A DNA stretch of 64,000 nucleotides from Mariprofundus sp. (GTDB lineage: Bacteria > Pseudomonadota > Zetaproteobacteria > Mariprofundales > Mariprofundaceae), in NCBI GenBank assembly GCA_021772835.1, contig JAJFLE010000037.1:62001-126000 (forward strand), in the 5' to 3' direction. Below the pieces are notes generated by a model. That model saw only the letters and a list, made by a program, of their open reading frames with translations, was not told the DNA's origin and did no database searches. Every line of letters begins with the position of its first letter. Position 1 is the stretch's first letter. The translations under genes were made by a program, and so were the position numbers. Shown piece after piece: positions 1-7,999 of this stretch.

Positions 1-1
1 G

Positions 2-823
2 GGCCGCTGGTCGGATGAGGCCATTCTGGAAGAACACCAGTTCATCGAAGAACTGGCCTCGCTCGAAATCCCTGCCGTGCCTCCTTTGACACTGAAAGGA
101 AAGACATTACATCGTTACCTCGATCATCGCTTATCGCTGTTCCCGGTCAAAGCCGGTCGCGCACCCGATCTCGAAAACGATGATCACCTGAAACAGCTTG
201 GCAGATATATAGCCCGCATCCATGCACTGGGAGCAGTGTCTGATTTTAAGCACCGTCCTACACTTGATGTCGCCACATTCGGTGATGATTCCTACGAATA
301 TCTGATGGAGAACGACTTTATCCCCCGTGATCTGGAGTCCGCCTATGAAAGGCTGGCTGAAGATCTGCTCAACGTCATTGAAGATGCATTTGAACGTGTT
401 GATGCCAAACAGATACGTCTGCATGGCGACGGTCATCCGGGTAATATCCTCTGGGACAGCAATGCGGGAAAACACGGCATACCCTATATTGTCGATTTTG
501 ATGATGCCCGCATGGGGCCCGCTATTCAGGATCTGTGGATGTTTCTCTCCGGTGATCGCAACCAGATGAGTGCATCGCTGGACACACTGCTGACCGCTTA
601 TAGCCAGTTCCATGATTTCGATGCTCGCGAACTGGCTCTGATCGAACCCTTAAGAACCCTGCGCATGATGCACTATGCCGCATGGCTGGCAAAACGCTGG
701 CATGATCCCGCATTTAAAGCTGCATTTCCCTGGTTCAACACGCAGCACTACTGGGAGCAGCACATCCTTTCACTGAAAGAACAGGTATCAGCCCTTCAGG
801 AACACCCTCTGCTGTGGGCTTAA
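2..823 (+). CDS. srkA: Stress response kinase A (YihE/SrkA family), 5' truncated by window edge
   Basis: A cytosolic Ser/Thr protein kinase of the aminoglycoside-phosphotransferase fold, known in E. coli as SrkA/YihE, which counters envelope and oxidative stress. The reading frame is open from base 2, so the track's GTG at 77 is internal. The first visible residues contain WSDEAILEEHQF, which matches the family's N-lobe. The catalytic loop LRLHGDGHPGNILW and the metal-binding VDFDDARMGPAIQDLW follow at mid-protein, as in the family. The C-terminus (YWEQHILSLKEQ...LQEHPLL) is complete. Only about the first 55-60 residues appear to be missing. slyX follows after 45 bp on the same strand. Confidence 0.9.
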   Translation, partial: GRWSDEAILEEHQFIEELASLEIPAVPPLTLKGKTLHRYLDHRLSLFPVKAGRAPDLENDDHLKQLGRYIARIHALGAVSDFKHRPTLDVATFGDDSYEYLMENDFIPRDLESAYERLAEDLLNVIEDAFERVDAKQIRLHGDGHPGNILWDSNAGKHGIPYIVDFDDARMGPAIQDLWMFLSGDRNQMSASLDTLLTAYSQFHDFDARELALIEPLRTLRMMHYAAWLAKRWHDPAFKAAFPWFNTQHYWEQHILSLKEQVSALQEHPLLWA

Positions 824-868
824 CACAGAGTATTCGCTGAACAGGCTGTACTAAAGTAGACTTCACGC

Positions 869-1072
869 ATGGAAAATCGCCTCATTGAACTGGAAACCAA
901 GATCTCCTATCAGGATCACATCATTGATGAACTCAACGATGTGGTAACCCGCCAGCAACAGCAGATCGACCGCCTGGAAAAGGCGATGAAAAGCCTGAAC
1001 GAACACCTTAAGCAGGCAGGCAGCTCAGGGCTGGCCCGCCCTGATGAAGAAGTCCCGCCACCGCATTATTGA
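869..1072 (+). CDS. slyX: SlyX family protein
   Basis: A 67-residue protein that is almost entirely a short heptad-patterned helix (ENRLIELETKISYQDHIIDEL...RQQQQIDRLEKAMKSL), followed by a flexible tail ending in the family's PPPHY. This length, the coiled coil and the terminal PPHY are typical of SlyX, whose biochemical role is unknown. It lies 45 bp after srkA and could share its transcript. No clear Shine-Dalgarno precedes the ATG. The AT-rich TAAAGT 10 bases upstream could instead be a -10 element, but this is weak. Confidence 0.85.
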   Translation: MENRLIELETKISYQDHIIDELNDVVTRQQQQIDRLEKAMKSLNEHLKQAGSSGLARPDEEVPPPHY

Positions 1073-1134
1073 TACTCAGAATAATTCAACATTCCTGACT
1101 AAAGCTTGGCTTGCACTCTGATCCTCCTGAAAGA

Positions 1135-1170
1135 AACTGTCCGAACCGTCCATACCGCTTGAACTGTCCG
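1135..1170 (+). promoter_or_regulatory. Three AACYGTCC direct repeats upstream of the HTH-receiver gene
   Basis: AACTGTCCG (1135), AACCGTCC (1144) and AACTGTCCG (1162) lie in direct orientation at offsets of 9 and 18 bp. They end about 38 bp before the regulator's start codon. The regular spacing suggests an operator, perhaps for the adjacent HTH-receiver protein. This is inferred from spacing only. Confidence 0.35.
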
Positions 1171-1207
1171 CATTACTGCTCTACCTTAGCAGGGTGAGGT
1201 TGTGGAT

Positions 1208-1801
1208 ATGAGATATATGACTACCGGTGAAGCCGCCCGTTTATGTGGTGTTGGCATCAATACCGTTAAACGCTGGATTCAAAAGGGTGAACTAAAGAGG
1301 GTGATCACTCCGGGGGGACACTGGCGCATTCTCGAGCACGAATTCCAACAGTTTTTAAAGACTCACGACATGGAACCTCTGCAGCCCCGGCTCAAACCGC
1401 TGTATAAAGTATTGCTCATTGAAGATGATCAGGCCATGTGCTCGCTGATTGAGGGTGCCCTTGAACTGGCAGCTTTCGATATACAGTTTGATGTTGCCAA
1501 TGACGGTTACACCGGCCTGATGAAGTTGGGCGCCATGCAGCCGGATCTACTTATTCTTGACATTATGTTGCCCGAAATAAACGGGCTGGAGCTGATGCAG
1601 CGTATTCGCTCAAGTGATAGCTGCAGCAATCCACGCATACTAGTAATCACCGGTGCCGGTGACCGCCGGATAGTCAAACGTGCGCTGGAAAAAGCCGCAC
1701 CCGATGCACTTATTTTCAAACCATTCACAACCAAAATGTTGATCGATTGTATTGAGCAGCAGATGAATGCCGTCCCGTTGCACTCTCGATGCTCAATGTG
1801 A
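1208..1801 (+). CDS. Response regulator with N-terminal excisionase/MerR-type HTH and C-terminal receiver domain
   Basis: Residues 1-50 form a winged-helix DNA-binding module of the excisionase/MerR kind (MTTGEAARLCGVGINTVKRWI...TPGGHWRI). Residues about 66-190 form a CheY-like receiver with the acidic pair LLIEDDQ, phospho-acceptor D118 in LILDIMLPEINGLE, the conserved ITGAG threonine and the KPF lysine. Placing the HTH before the receiver reverses the usual output order. ATG 1208 is preferred over GTG 1202 because GAGG sits 8 bases upstream of it. The stop overlaps the next receiver gene by 13 bp, so both belong to the phosphorelay operon. It is the only DNA-binding protein of the cluster and the likely output. 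Confidence 0.85.
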   Translation: MRYMTTGEAARLCGVGINTVKRWIQKGELKRVITPGGHWRILEHEFQQFLKTHDMEPLQPRLKPLYKVLLIEDDQAMCSLIEGALELAAFDIQFDVANDGYTGLMKLGAMQPDLLILDIMLPEINGLELMQRIRSSDSCSNPRILVITGAGDRRIVKRALEKAAPDALIFKPFTTKMLIDCIEQQMNAVPLHSRCSM

Positions 1802-2187
1802 TGCAGGCAGCCTTCGACAAGACTGTCCTGATCATTGACGATGATGCAATTCTGGTCGAGCTGTTTGACGAGATTCTAAGCACTTCGTTCTCTACCAGGA
1901 CCGCCACCAATATCGTCGATGCCATAGCAATTCTGCAAAACATGCACATTAGTGCCGTCATCAGCGATTATCACCTCGGGACTCATGACGCTGATGTACT
2001 CATAAACTGGATCGCACAGAAAAAACCTGAGCTCATATCAAAGATTATTCTTTTGACCGGCGAAGCCGACGTAACATGCAATCATCAAGATGAAATCTCA
2101 TCTATTCTGTTCAAGCCTGTAGATTTCAACACACTAAAACTGACCGTCCATAGCCTGTTCGCTCAGCCGCAGGAGCTAAAGCCATGA
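1789..2187 (+). CDS. Stand-alone response regulator receiver protein
   Basis: A single receiver domain of 132 residues: acidic pocket VLIIDDDAIL, phospho-acceptor D60 in AVISDYHLG, threonine in ILLTGEAD and lysine in LFKPVDF. There is no output domain, so it probably shuttles phosphate or acts by protein contact. It overlaps the HTH-receiver gene by 13 bp and the following kinase by 4 bp (ATGA), which indicates translational coupling within one operon. Confidence 0.88.
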   Translation: MLNVMQAAFDKTVLIIDDDAILVELFDEILSTSFSTRTATNIVDAIAILQNMHISAVISDYHLGTHDADVLINWIAQKKPELISKIILLTGEADVTCNHQDEISSILFKPVDFNTLKLTVHSLFAQPQELKP

Positions 2188-3116
2188 AATACTGGAAAAA
2201 CAGGCTCGGAGTAAAGTTGGCCGTCACAATAACACTGATACTTATTCCTATGCTGCTGGCAAGTTTCCTCTGGTTTGAATACCGCGCTGAAACCATGGTT
2301 AAAAATGAGCAGGAGGTGCGCGGGGCTCAAGTCGCCGAATCACTTGTGGCAACCCTGAGCAGCATCATGTTATCCGGCAATGCCAATATCGCCCACTTTT
2401 GGCTCAAGCGTGTTGCTTCCGTGCCGGGCGTGGAGTCGGCAAAAATCTTTCGCACTGATGGCGTTGAGGCATTCCAGGACAGGGCAACACTGGATCAGGT
2501 CAACAGCTATATCGGCAAACAACAATTTGTTCGCGCGACTGTAGAGCAACCCGGAAAAATTTCGGCTGAACTGCTGGCACCTTTTAACATGGCCAGTAAA
2601 GGCAAAGCCAATATTCGCCACTCTAAAGACAACGAACACCTGAATTATATGTCCCCGATTCGTGCCGAAGGCGCTTGCATGGGTTGCCACGGTTACGACA
2701 GCAATCCGATCCGGGGTGTCCTGGTGCTCGGCCTTACCACCGGCTCATATCAGGTTACCGCTTCCGAAATCAAACGTGACATGATCAATGTCCTTATCCT
2801 TATTATCGCACTGTTCGGCCTCACCATCTGGCTGGTGGTACGCAGGAAGATTCTCATCCCGCTCGAAACAATCACAAAAGTTGCTGCAAATATCAGGCAG
2901 GGGGATCTCTCCAACAGCATTGAGCTGAACCGGGATGATGAGCTGGGATTGGTTGCCTCCACGTTTGATTTACTTGTGCATGATTTGAAGCAAAAAATAC
3001 TTCATGAGGCTGACCAGCGCAAATGCCAGGAAGCCATCACCGATGCCGTTATCTCTCTGGGCAGGGAAGCAGCCGGTGTTCCGCTGCTTAAACATATCGG
3101 TGAACTCAGTATGTAG
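2184..3116 (+). CDS. Upstream part of the kinase: TM - c-heme sensor (Tll0287-like) - TM - HAMP - start of GAF
   Basis: TM helix 1 spans about residues 9-30 and TM helix 2 about 201-219. Between them is a periplasmic domain carrying CMGCH at 165-169, a canonical covalent c-heme attachment motif, set in SPIRAEGACMGCHG as in Tll0287-like (DUF3365) sensors. HAMP (about 218-272) and the first helix of a GAF domain follow. Translated alone, this 310-residue product would be a heme-bearing membrane stub with no kinase. Heme attachment would need cytochrome c maturation; ccdA lies about 20 kb away in this window. Confidence 0.8.
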   Translation: MKYWKNRLGVKLAVTITLILIPMLLASFLWFEYRAETMVKNEQEVRGAQVAESLVATLSSIMLSGNANIAHFWLKRVASVPGVESAKIFRTDGVEAFQDRATLDQVNSYIGKQQFVRATVEQPGKISAELLAPFNMASKGKANIRHSKDNEHLNYMSPIRAEGACMGCHGYDSNPIRGVLVLGLTTGSYQVTASEIKRDMINVLILIIALFGLTIWLVVRRKILIPLETITKVAANIRQGDLSNSIELNRDDELGLVASTFDLLVHDLKQKILHEADQRKCQEAITDAVISLGREAAGVPLLKHIGELSM

Positions 3117-3332
3117 ATCACCGGCGCCCCTTATGCGGCGCTTTCCTATATCGAAAACGGCGAGAAAAAATTTATTTTCCAAGGTATTTCAGAAGAAAGT
3201 GAAGCAAACATTGCCCACTCCCCTGAAGGCAAAGGGCTGCTTGGTCTGATATGGGAAGAAGGTGAAACCGTCAGGGTAAACCGTATCGCAGATCACCCAA
3301 GATCCAGCGGGCTCCCGAGTGGACACCCACCC

Positions 3333-5693
3333 ATGGAAGCATTCCTCGGCACGCCCATACGCTTCGAAGAGCAGATAATGGGAATTATTTACCTCTCCAA
3401 AGACCCGGGCGAACCTCCGTTTACGATTGAAGATGAAAAGGCTCTGATCGTACTGGCTTCAGCCTGTGCTACCGCCCTGTCCAACACGCTGAATTTTGAA
3501 CGTGTCAAACAGGCCAACGCCGAGCTTGAAAGCAAAGTCGCCGAGCGCACGCATGAATTAAATCTAACCAACAGGCAGTTGAAAACGCGTGAAATTGAAC
3601 TGGAACTGATCAATGAAGAGCTGGTATCCGCCAACAGGGCAAAAGACCAGTTCCTTGCCAACACCAGTCATGAGCTGCGTACCCCGCTCAACGCCATTAT
3701 CGGCTTTTCCGAACTGCTTTCGGATGTGCGCGCGGGTGAACTGAGCGCCAAACAGCACCGCTATGTCGGACACGTCCACAACAGCGGCAAGCGACTGCTG
3801 ACGATTATCAATGACCTGCTTGATATCAGTAAAATTGAGGCCGGCATGATGGAAATTCATGAAACCTCATTCAATCCTGTCCAGTTCGGGCAGCAGGTCG
3901 CAGCAGAACTAACACCTCTGGCCAGAGCCAAAGACATAGAACTGAATCTCCTTACTCCGGCGGAGAAGAACCTGAACATTCAGGCGGATCGTGATAAACT
4001 GCATCAGGTTCTGGTGAACCTAATCGGCAACGCGATCAAGTTCACGCCGGATGGCGGCCATGTTGATGTGGAAATCGAACTGGAAGGAGATGTGCAGCAC
4101 GGAAGTGAATCAACACTCTCCTGCCACATTCAGGATAATGGCATCGGCATAGCGGCCGAAGATCAGGAAAAAATATTCCTGCCCTTTACGCAATCCAGCG
4201 GCGGACTGGATCGGGCACATGGCGGCACTGGCCTCGGCCTCTCGCTCGCCAAACGCATGGTCGAATTGCTTGGCGGCAGCATCACGCTGAAAAGCGAGCC
4301 CGCCACAGGCAGTACCTTTTCAATCACTCTGCCTGTTGTTGTAACCGAAGGCGACGTGGCTTTCGTGAACAACGCTGCAAACGCCCAGATGGTTTACCAG
4401 GGACAGTTCGAACATGCGCCGACCGAAGAGGTCATCCCGGACAGAGGCCCTCACCCCTTGATTATGATCGTTGATGAAAACAGACAGCGAGCAGCTAAAG
4501 CCGAGGAGATGTTCAGCTCTGAGGGATATCAGGTTATGCATTCGGACATCGCCAATGTGGAAGCTGCTGCATCCAGCACTTCCCCATTCCTGATCGTGTT
4601 AGGTATACTGGATAATACTGAATCCACCTATGACCGGATTCAACTCTTGAAACGCTCATCCACCACCAACAGAACACCCACCATTCTGATGAGCGGCGAT
4701 GCAGACACGCCCCGCTTCAGCACAGGCGGAACCATCAGTCAGATTGACAAAGGCATGCAGCGCAACGACCTGCTGGAAATGGTTTCTCATTACGGCAAGC
4801 ACATTGCACCTGTTCCATCGGCTCCATCTGTGCTGGTTGTCGATGACGATGCATCGGTGCGTGAATATCTGAAAGAAACGCTGGCCCCTGAGGGCTACCA
4901 CATCTTGCTGGCCAGCAACGGTGCGGAAGGTGTTCGCCTTGCCATTGAACGCGAACCCGACCTTATCATTCTCGACCTCATGATGCCCGGCATGACCGGC
5001 TTTGATGTGGTCGACAAATTAAGGGAGCACCCGAGTGCCTGCGATATCCCGGTGGTGATCTTTACCGCCAAAGACCTCACCCGTGAAGAGGCACTCATGC
5101 TCGGCCATGATGTCGAGCGTATCCTGATCAAGGGCCTGAGCAAGAAAGCCGATGTACTACATCAACTGCACAAGCTGGAGCTGCTCTATCCGCTGCAAGC
5201 CAAACTGGTCGATATCAAACTGGGCTGTTTCAATCAGCGTTATATGCAACGACGCCTCGACCATGAGATCGCCCGCTCGGTCAGGTACTCGCATAACTTT
5301 TCTCTCATCGCATGGGAAATGGACGGATACGACGGCTATTGTAAAGACCATGGTAAACGCTGGGGCCTTGCTGCGCTGAAAGCCACCGTATTGACAGTCC
5401 AGTCCATCATCCGCAGAGGCGATGTACTGGCCCGACTCGACGAGAGTAGTTTCGTCCTGCTCCTGCCCGGCATCTCGGTAGAAGAAGCCAGTCGTGTGGC
5501 CGAAAAAATTCGCCTGCGTATCAGCCATCAACGGCTGCCGTTGCCCGAAACTCAGGCTGGCAAGCTTACCGCCTCCATTGGCGGTATCGCATCAGGTGAA
5601 GGTCACGACACCAGTGAACTGATGGGCATACTGAAACAGAGGCTGGCTATTGCAATTGATGAAGGCGGCAACCGCACAGTCATGGAGGACTAA
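3333..5693 (+). CDS. Downstream part of the kinase: GAF - HisKA - HATPase - degenerate REC - REC - degenerate GGDEF
   Basis: The frame is actually open from 3117. ATG 3333 is merely the first ATG and has no ribosome site. From that ATG, HisKA has H113 in TSHELRTPLNAIIGF. HATPase shows N (LIGNAIKF), G1 (DNGIGI) and G2 (GGTGLGLSLAKR) boxes. The first receiver-like domain (HPLIMIVDENRQRA) has LIVLGILDN where the phospho-Asp should be, so it looks inactive. The second is canonical (VLVVDDDAS, LIILDLMMPGMTG). The last domain resembles GGDEF, but its active-site loop reads RLDESSFVLLLP instead of GGDEF, so cyclase activity is unlikely. Confidence 0.85.
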   Translation: MEAFLGTPIRFEEQIMGIIYLSKDPGEPPFTIEDEKALIVLASACATALSNTLNFERVKQANAELESKVAERTHELNLTNRQLKTREIELELINEELVSANRAKDQFLANTSHELRTPLNAIIGFSELLSDVRAGELSAKQHRYVGHVHNSGKRLLTIINDLLDISKIEAGMMEIHETSFNPVQFGQQVAAELTPLARAKDIELNLLTPAEKNLNIQADRDKLHQVLVNLIGNAIKFTPDGGHVDVEIELEGDVQHGSESTLSCHIQDNGIGIAAEDQEKIFLPFTQSSGGLDRAHGGTGLGLSLAKRMVELLGGSITLKSEPATGSTFSITLPVVVTEGDVAFVNNAANAQMVYQGQFEHAPTEEVIPDRGPHPLIMIVDENRQRAAKAEEMFSSEGYQVMHSDIANVEAAASSTSPFLIVLGILDNTESTYDRIQLLKRSSTTNRTPTILMSGDADTPRFSTGGTISQIDKGMQRNDLLEMVSHYGKHIAPVPSAPSVLVVDDDASVREYLKETLAPEGYHILLASNGAEGVRLAIEREPDLIILDLMMPGMTGFDVVDKLREHPSACDIPVVIFTAKDLTREEALMLGHDVERILIKGLSKKADVLHQLHKLELLYPLQAKLVDIKLGCFNQRYMQRRLDHEIARSVRYSHNFSLIAWEMDGYDGYCKDHGKRWGLAALKATVLTVQSIIRRGDVLARLDESSFVLLLPGISVEEASRVAEKIRLRISHQRLPLPETQAGKLTASIGGIASGEGHDTSELMGILKQRLAIAIDEGGNRTVMED

Positions 5694-6061
5694 TGAAGAG
5701 ACCTCATATTCTAATCGTAGACGATAATTTCCTGAACCTTGAACTGGCATGCGATGTGCTCGAACTCGAAGATTTTCATGTCACGCTGGTTGATAGTGGC
5801 GAGAAATCAATTGCCACAGCCCAGCAGGATCCGCCCGACCTGATTCTAATGGATCTACGCATGCCCGGCATGAGCGGCCTCGACGCTATGCGCGAATTGC
5901 GCAAATCACCTGTTACCCGTGATATTCCGGTGATTGTGTTAACCGCATCGGTGATGGCCGGGGAAGAAGACCGCCTGCTTGCCAAAGGCTTCGACGGTTT
6001 TATGCAAAAACCCATCTCACCGGCAAGCTTTGCTGATGAGGTAAGGGCTTATTTGAAGTAA
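5693..6061 (+). CDS. CheY/DivK-like single-domain response regulator
   Basis: A 122-residue receiver: ILIVDDNFLNLELA, phospho-acceptor D54 in LILMDLRMPGMSG, threonine in IVLTASVMAGEE, and lysine in FMQKPISP. This is the DivK-like flavour often paired with hybrid kinases. Its ATG overlaps the last base of the kinase stop (taATG), so it is co-translated with the kinase and is probably its diffusible phospho-acceptor. It ends the operon. A short hairpin, CGGCC-TTCC-GGCCG, follows without a T tract. Confidence 0.9.
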   Translation: MKRPHILIVDDNFLNLELACDVLELEDFHVTLVDSGEKSIATAQQDPPDLILMDLRMPGMSGLDAMRELRKSPVTRDIPVIVLTASVMAGEEDRLLAKGFDGFMQKPISPASFADEVRAYLK

Positions 6062-6170
6062 GCTACAGTGCAGCCTGAAAGGTCGGCCTTCCGGCCGGTG
6101 CTTCCGTTCTCTACAGGCAAAGGTATAGTTGCCCTATTCCGGGTCACGAGGCCCAGCACAGGTGCCTAAT

Positions 6171-7559
6171 ATGTCTGAAAAACCATGGGGCGGTCGTTTC
6201 GAATCCCCTACCGATAAATTTGTAGAAGCATTCAATGCCTCCACCGATGTGGACGCTCGCATGTATGCCGAAGATATCACCGGCTCAAAAGCCCATGCGG
6301 CCATGCTCTGCGCACAGGGCATACTCTCACAAGAAGATCATCATTCGATTTTACGCGGACTCGATGAAATCCTCGGTGAAATTGAAAGCGGCGAATTTGA
6401 ATTCACCATTGCGCTGGAAGATGTGCATATGAATATCGAATCCCGCCTGACCCAGAAAATCGGCGATGCTGGCAAACGCCTGCATACCGCGCGTTCACGA
6501 AATGATCAGGTCGCAACCGATACCCGCCTCTACCTGCGCAGCCGCACCGATACGATAATCAAACGTATCCGCCATCTGCAGTCTGTGCTGGTTTCTCTGG
6601 CTGAAACCCATGCCGATACTATTATGCCCGGATTCACCCATCTGCAGACCGCACAGCCGGTGACTCTAGGCCATCATCTGCTCGCTTACGTGGAGATGTT
6701 CGAGCGCGATGCAGGGCGTTTTGCCGATGCCCGAACCCGCATGAACCAGTGCCCTCTTGGCTCTGCAGCGCTTGCTGGCACAACATTCGACATCAACCGT
6801 TTTAGCACAGCCGAATCTCTTGGTTTTGATGCTCCGACTGGAAACTCGCTGGATTCTGTGTCTGATCGCGACTTTATCATGGAACTATTGGCCGCGGCGT
6901 CCATCTGCGCCGTGCACTTGTCGCGGTTTTCCGAAGAACTGATTCTGTGGATGAGCGCCCAGTTTCGTTTCATTGATCTGCCCGATGCTTTTTGCACAGG
7001 CTCTTCAATCATGCCGCAGAAAAAAAACCCGGACATGCCGGAACTGGTACGCGGAAAATCCGGCCGCATTATCGGTGGTCTGGTTGCCATTCTGGTTACC
7101 ATGAAAGGATTGCCACTGGCCTACAACAAAGACATGCAAGAAGATAAAACCGCCATATTTGATGCCTTTGACAACCTGGAAGGATGCCTGCGTGTATTCG
7201 GCGATATGCTGCCGGGCATGAAGGTGAACAGAGAGATCATGCACGCAGCGGCCTCATCCGGTTTTGCAACCGCAACCGATCTTGCCGATGCGCTGGTGCG
7301 TGCCGGTGTTCCATTCCGTGACGCGCATGAAATTGTCGGTAAATCTGTTGGCCACTGCATTAAGGCAGGCATCGAACTGCATACCATGGATGAGATGGCC
7401 TGCGCCAACATTGACGCACGTTTGAGCACGGATATGGTGCGCGCACTTTCTGTAGAAACCTGCGTGGCTGCACGCGATCATATTGGCGGCACCGCGCCCA
7501 ATCAGGTGCGCAAACAAGCTGCAGACTGGAAAAAGAACCTGGAGTCTCACCATGAGTAA
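6171..7559 (+). CDS. argH: Argininosuccinate lyase
   Basis: Catalyses the last step of arginine synthesis, argininosuccinate to arginine plus fumarate, in the cytosol. The protein opens with the typical [22 protein letters not shown] and carries the fumarase/lyase signature [12 protein letters not shown]. It is 462 residues from ATG 6171, the normal family length. The track's TTG at 6129 adds an unlikely leader. Its last 8 bp overlap the following lipoprotein gene, which begins the argH-lipoprotein-dapC-decarboxylase-dapD block. Confidence 0.97.
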   Translation: MSEKPWGGRFESPTDKFVEAFNASTDVDARMYAEDITGSKAHAAMLCAQGILSQEDHHSILRGLDEILGEIESGEFEFTIALEDVHMNIESRLTQKIGDAGKRLHTARSRNDQVATDTRLYLRSRTDTIIKRIRHLQSVLVSLAETHADTIMPGFTHLQTAQPVTLGHHLLAYVEMFERDAGRFADARTRMNQCPLGSAALAGTTFDINRFSTAESLGFDAPTGNSLDSVSDRDFIMELLAAASICAVHLSRFSEELILWMSAQFRFIDLPDAFCTGSSIMPQKKNPDMPELVRGKSGRIIGGLVAILVTMKGLPLAYNKDMQEDKTAIFDAFDNLEGCLRVFGDMLPGMKVNREIMHAAASSGFATATDLADALVRAGVPFRDAHEIVGKSVGHCIKAGIELHTMDEMACANIDARLSTDMVRALSVETCVAARDHIGGTAPNQVRKQAADWKKNLESHHE

Positions 7560-7983
7560 TCGCAAACACTATGGATTCATTCTATTGATGGCTGCAGTTG
7601 TCCTGCTCAGCGGCTGTGGCCGCAAAGAAGCGCCCCAGCCAGCCAGTGGAGCAGCTGCCAAACCCTATATCAGTGAGCTGAGCCACCAGGTCGTAGGTAA
7701 TGTATTGGAGTTGAAGTTCACCCTGAAAGGAATCCCTGATGGCGTTGGCTACCAGATTGACCGCACAGACATGGATCCTTACTGCCAGTGCCCCGGCCTC
7801 TGGCGCCGCTTTGATGAGCATGAGCCGCAGGCAAGACTGGTCGATTTGAAATCCAGCAAACTGATTAATCTGAAAACAGACAAAAAAGATTTCCTGTTCA
7901 GAATCCGTGCATTTGACGCAAGGGGAAACCTTGGCCCATGGAGCAAGATGATTACTGCCCGTGGCATCGACCTCTCCAAGTAA
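7552..7983 (+). CDS. Putative lipoprotein between argH and dapC
   Basis: A 143-residue protein with a short basic N-terminus, a hydrophobic stretch and the lipobox [11 protein letters not shown], so it should be lipidated at Cys and membrane-anchored. The rest looks like a beta-rich fibronectin-type module ([21 protein letters not shown]...[15 protein letters not shown]). ATG 7552 is preferred because it places the signal peptide at the N-terminus; the longer track start would bury it. It sits where many proteobacteria carry the small lipoprotein LptM (YifL) after argH, but it is much longer, so I do not assign that name. Confidence 0.75.
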   Translation: MSNRKHYGFILLMAAVVLLSGCGRKEAPQPASGAAAKPYISELSHQVVGNVLELKFTLKGIPDGVGYQIDRTDMDPYCQCPGLWRRFDEHEPQARLVDLKSSKLINLKTDKKDFLFRIRAFDARGNLGPWSKMITARGIDLSK

Positions 7984-7999
7984 GGTGCAAAAAAAATCG

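Larger units (their letters stand above)
2184..5693 (+). pseudogene. Heme-binding membrane hybrid histidine kinase interrupted by one in-frame amber codon
   Basis: The two long ORFs 2184-3116 and 3333-5693 are in the same frame. The 72 codons between them are also open, so one TAG at 3114-3116 is the only interruption in 1169 codons. It falls inside a GAF domain (upstream half ends LLKHIGELSM, downstream resumes ITGAPYAALSYIENG). The full order is TM, periplasmic Tll0287-like domain with CxxCH, TM, HAMP, GAF, HisKA, HATPase, degenerate receiver, receiver, degenerate GGDEF. With no other decay visible, the cause could be a recent nonsense mutation, a sequence error or amber readthrough. No reinitiation start with a ribosome site is visible after the TAG. 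Confidence 0.8.

Noticed and set aside
5560-5690. Active diguanylate cyclase at the kinase C-terminus
   Set aside because: The GGDEF loop is replaced by LDESSF, so catalytic activity is not supported.
6076-6110. Rho-independent terminator after the last receiver gene
   Set aside because: A short CGGCC-TTCC-GGCCG stem exists but has no T tract.
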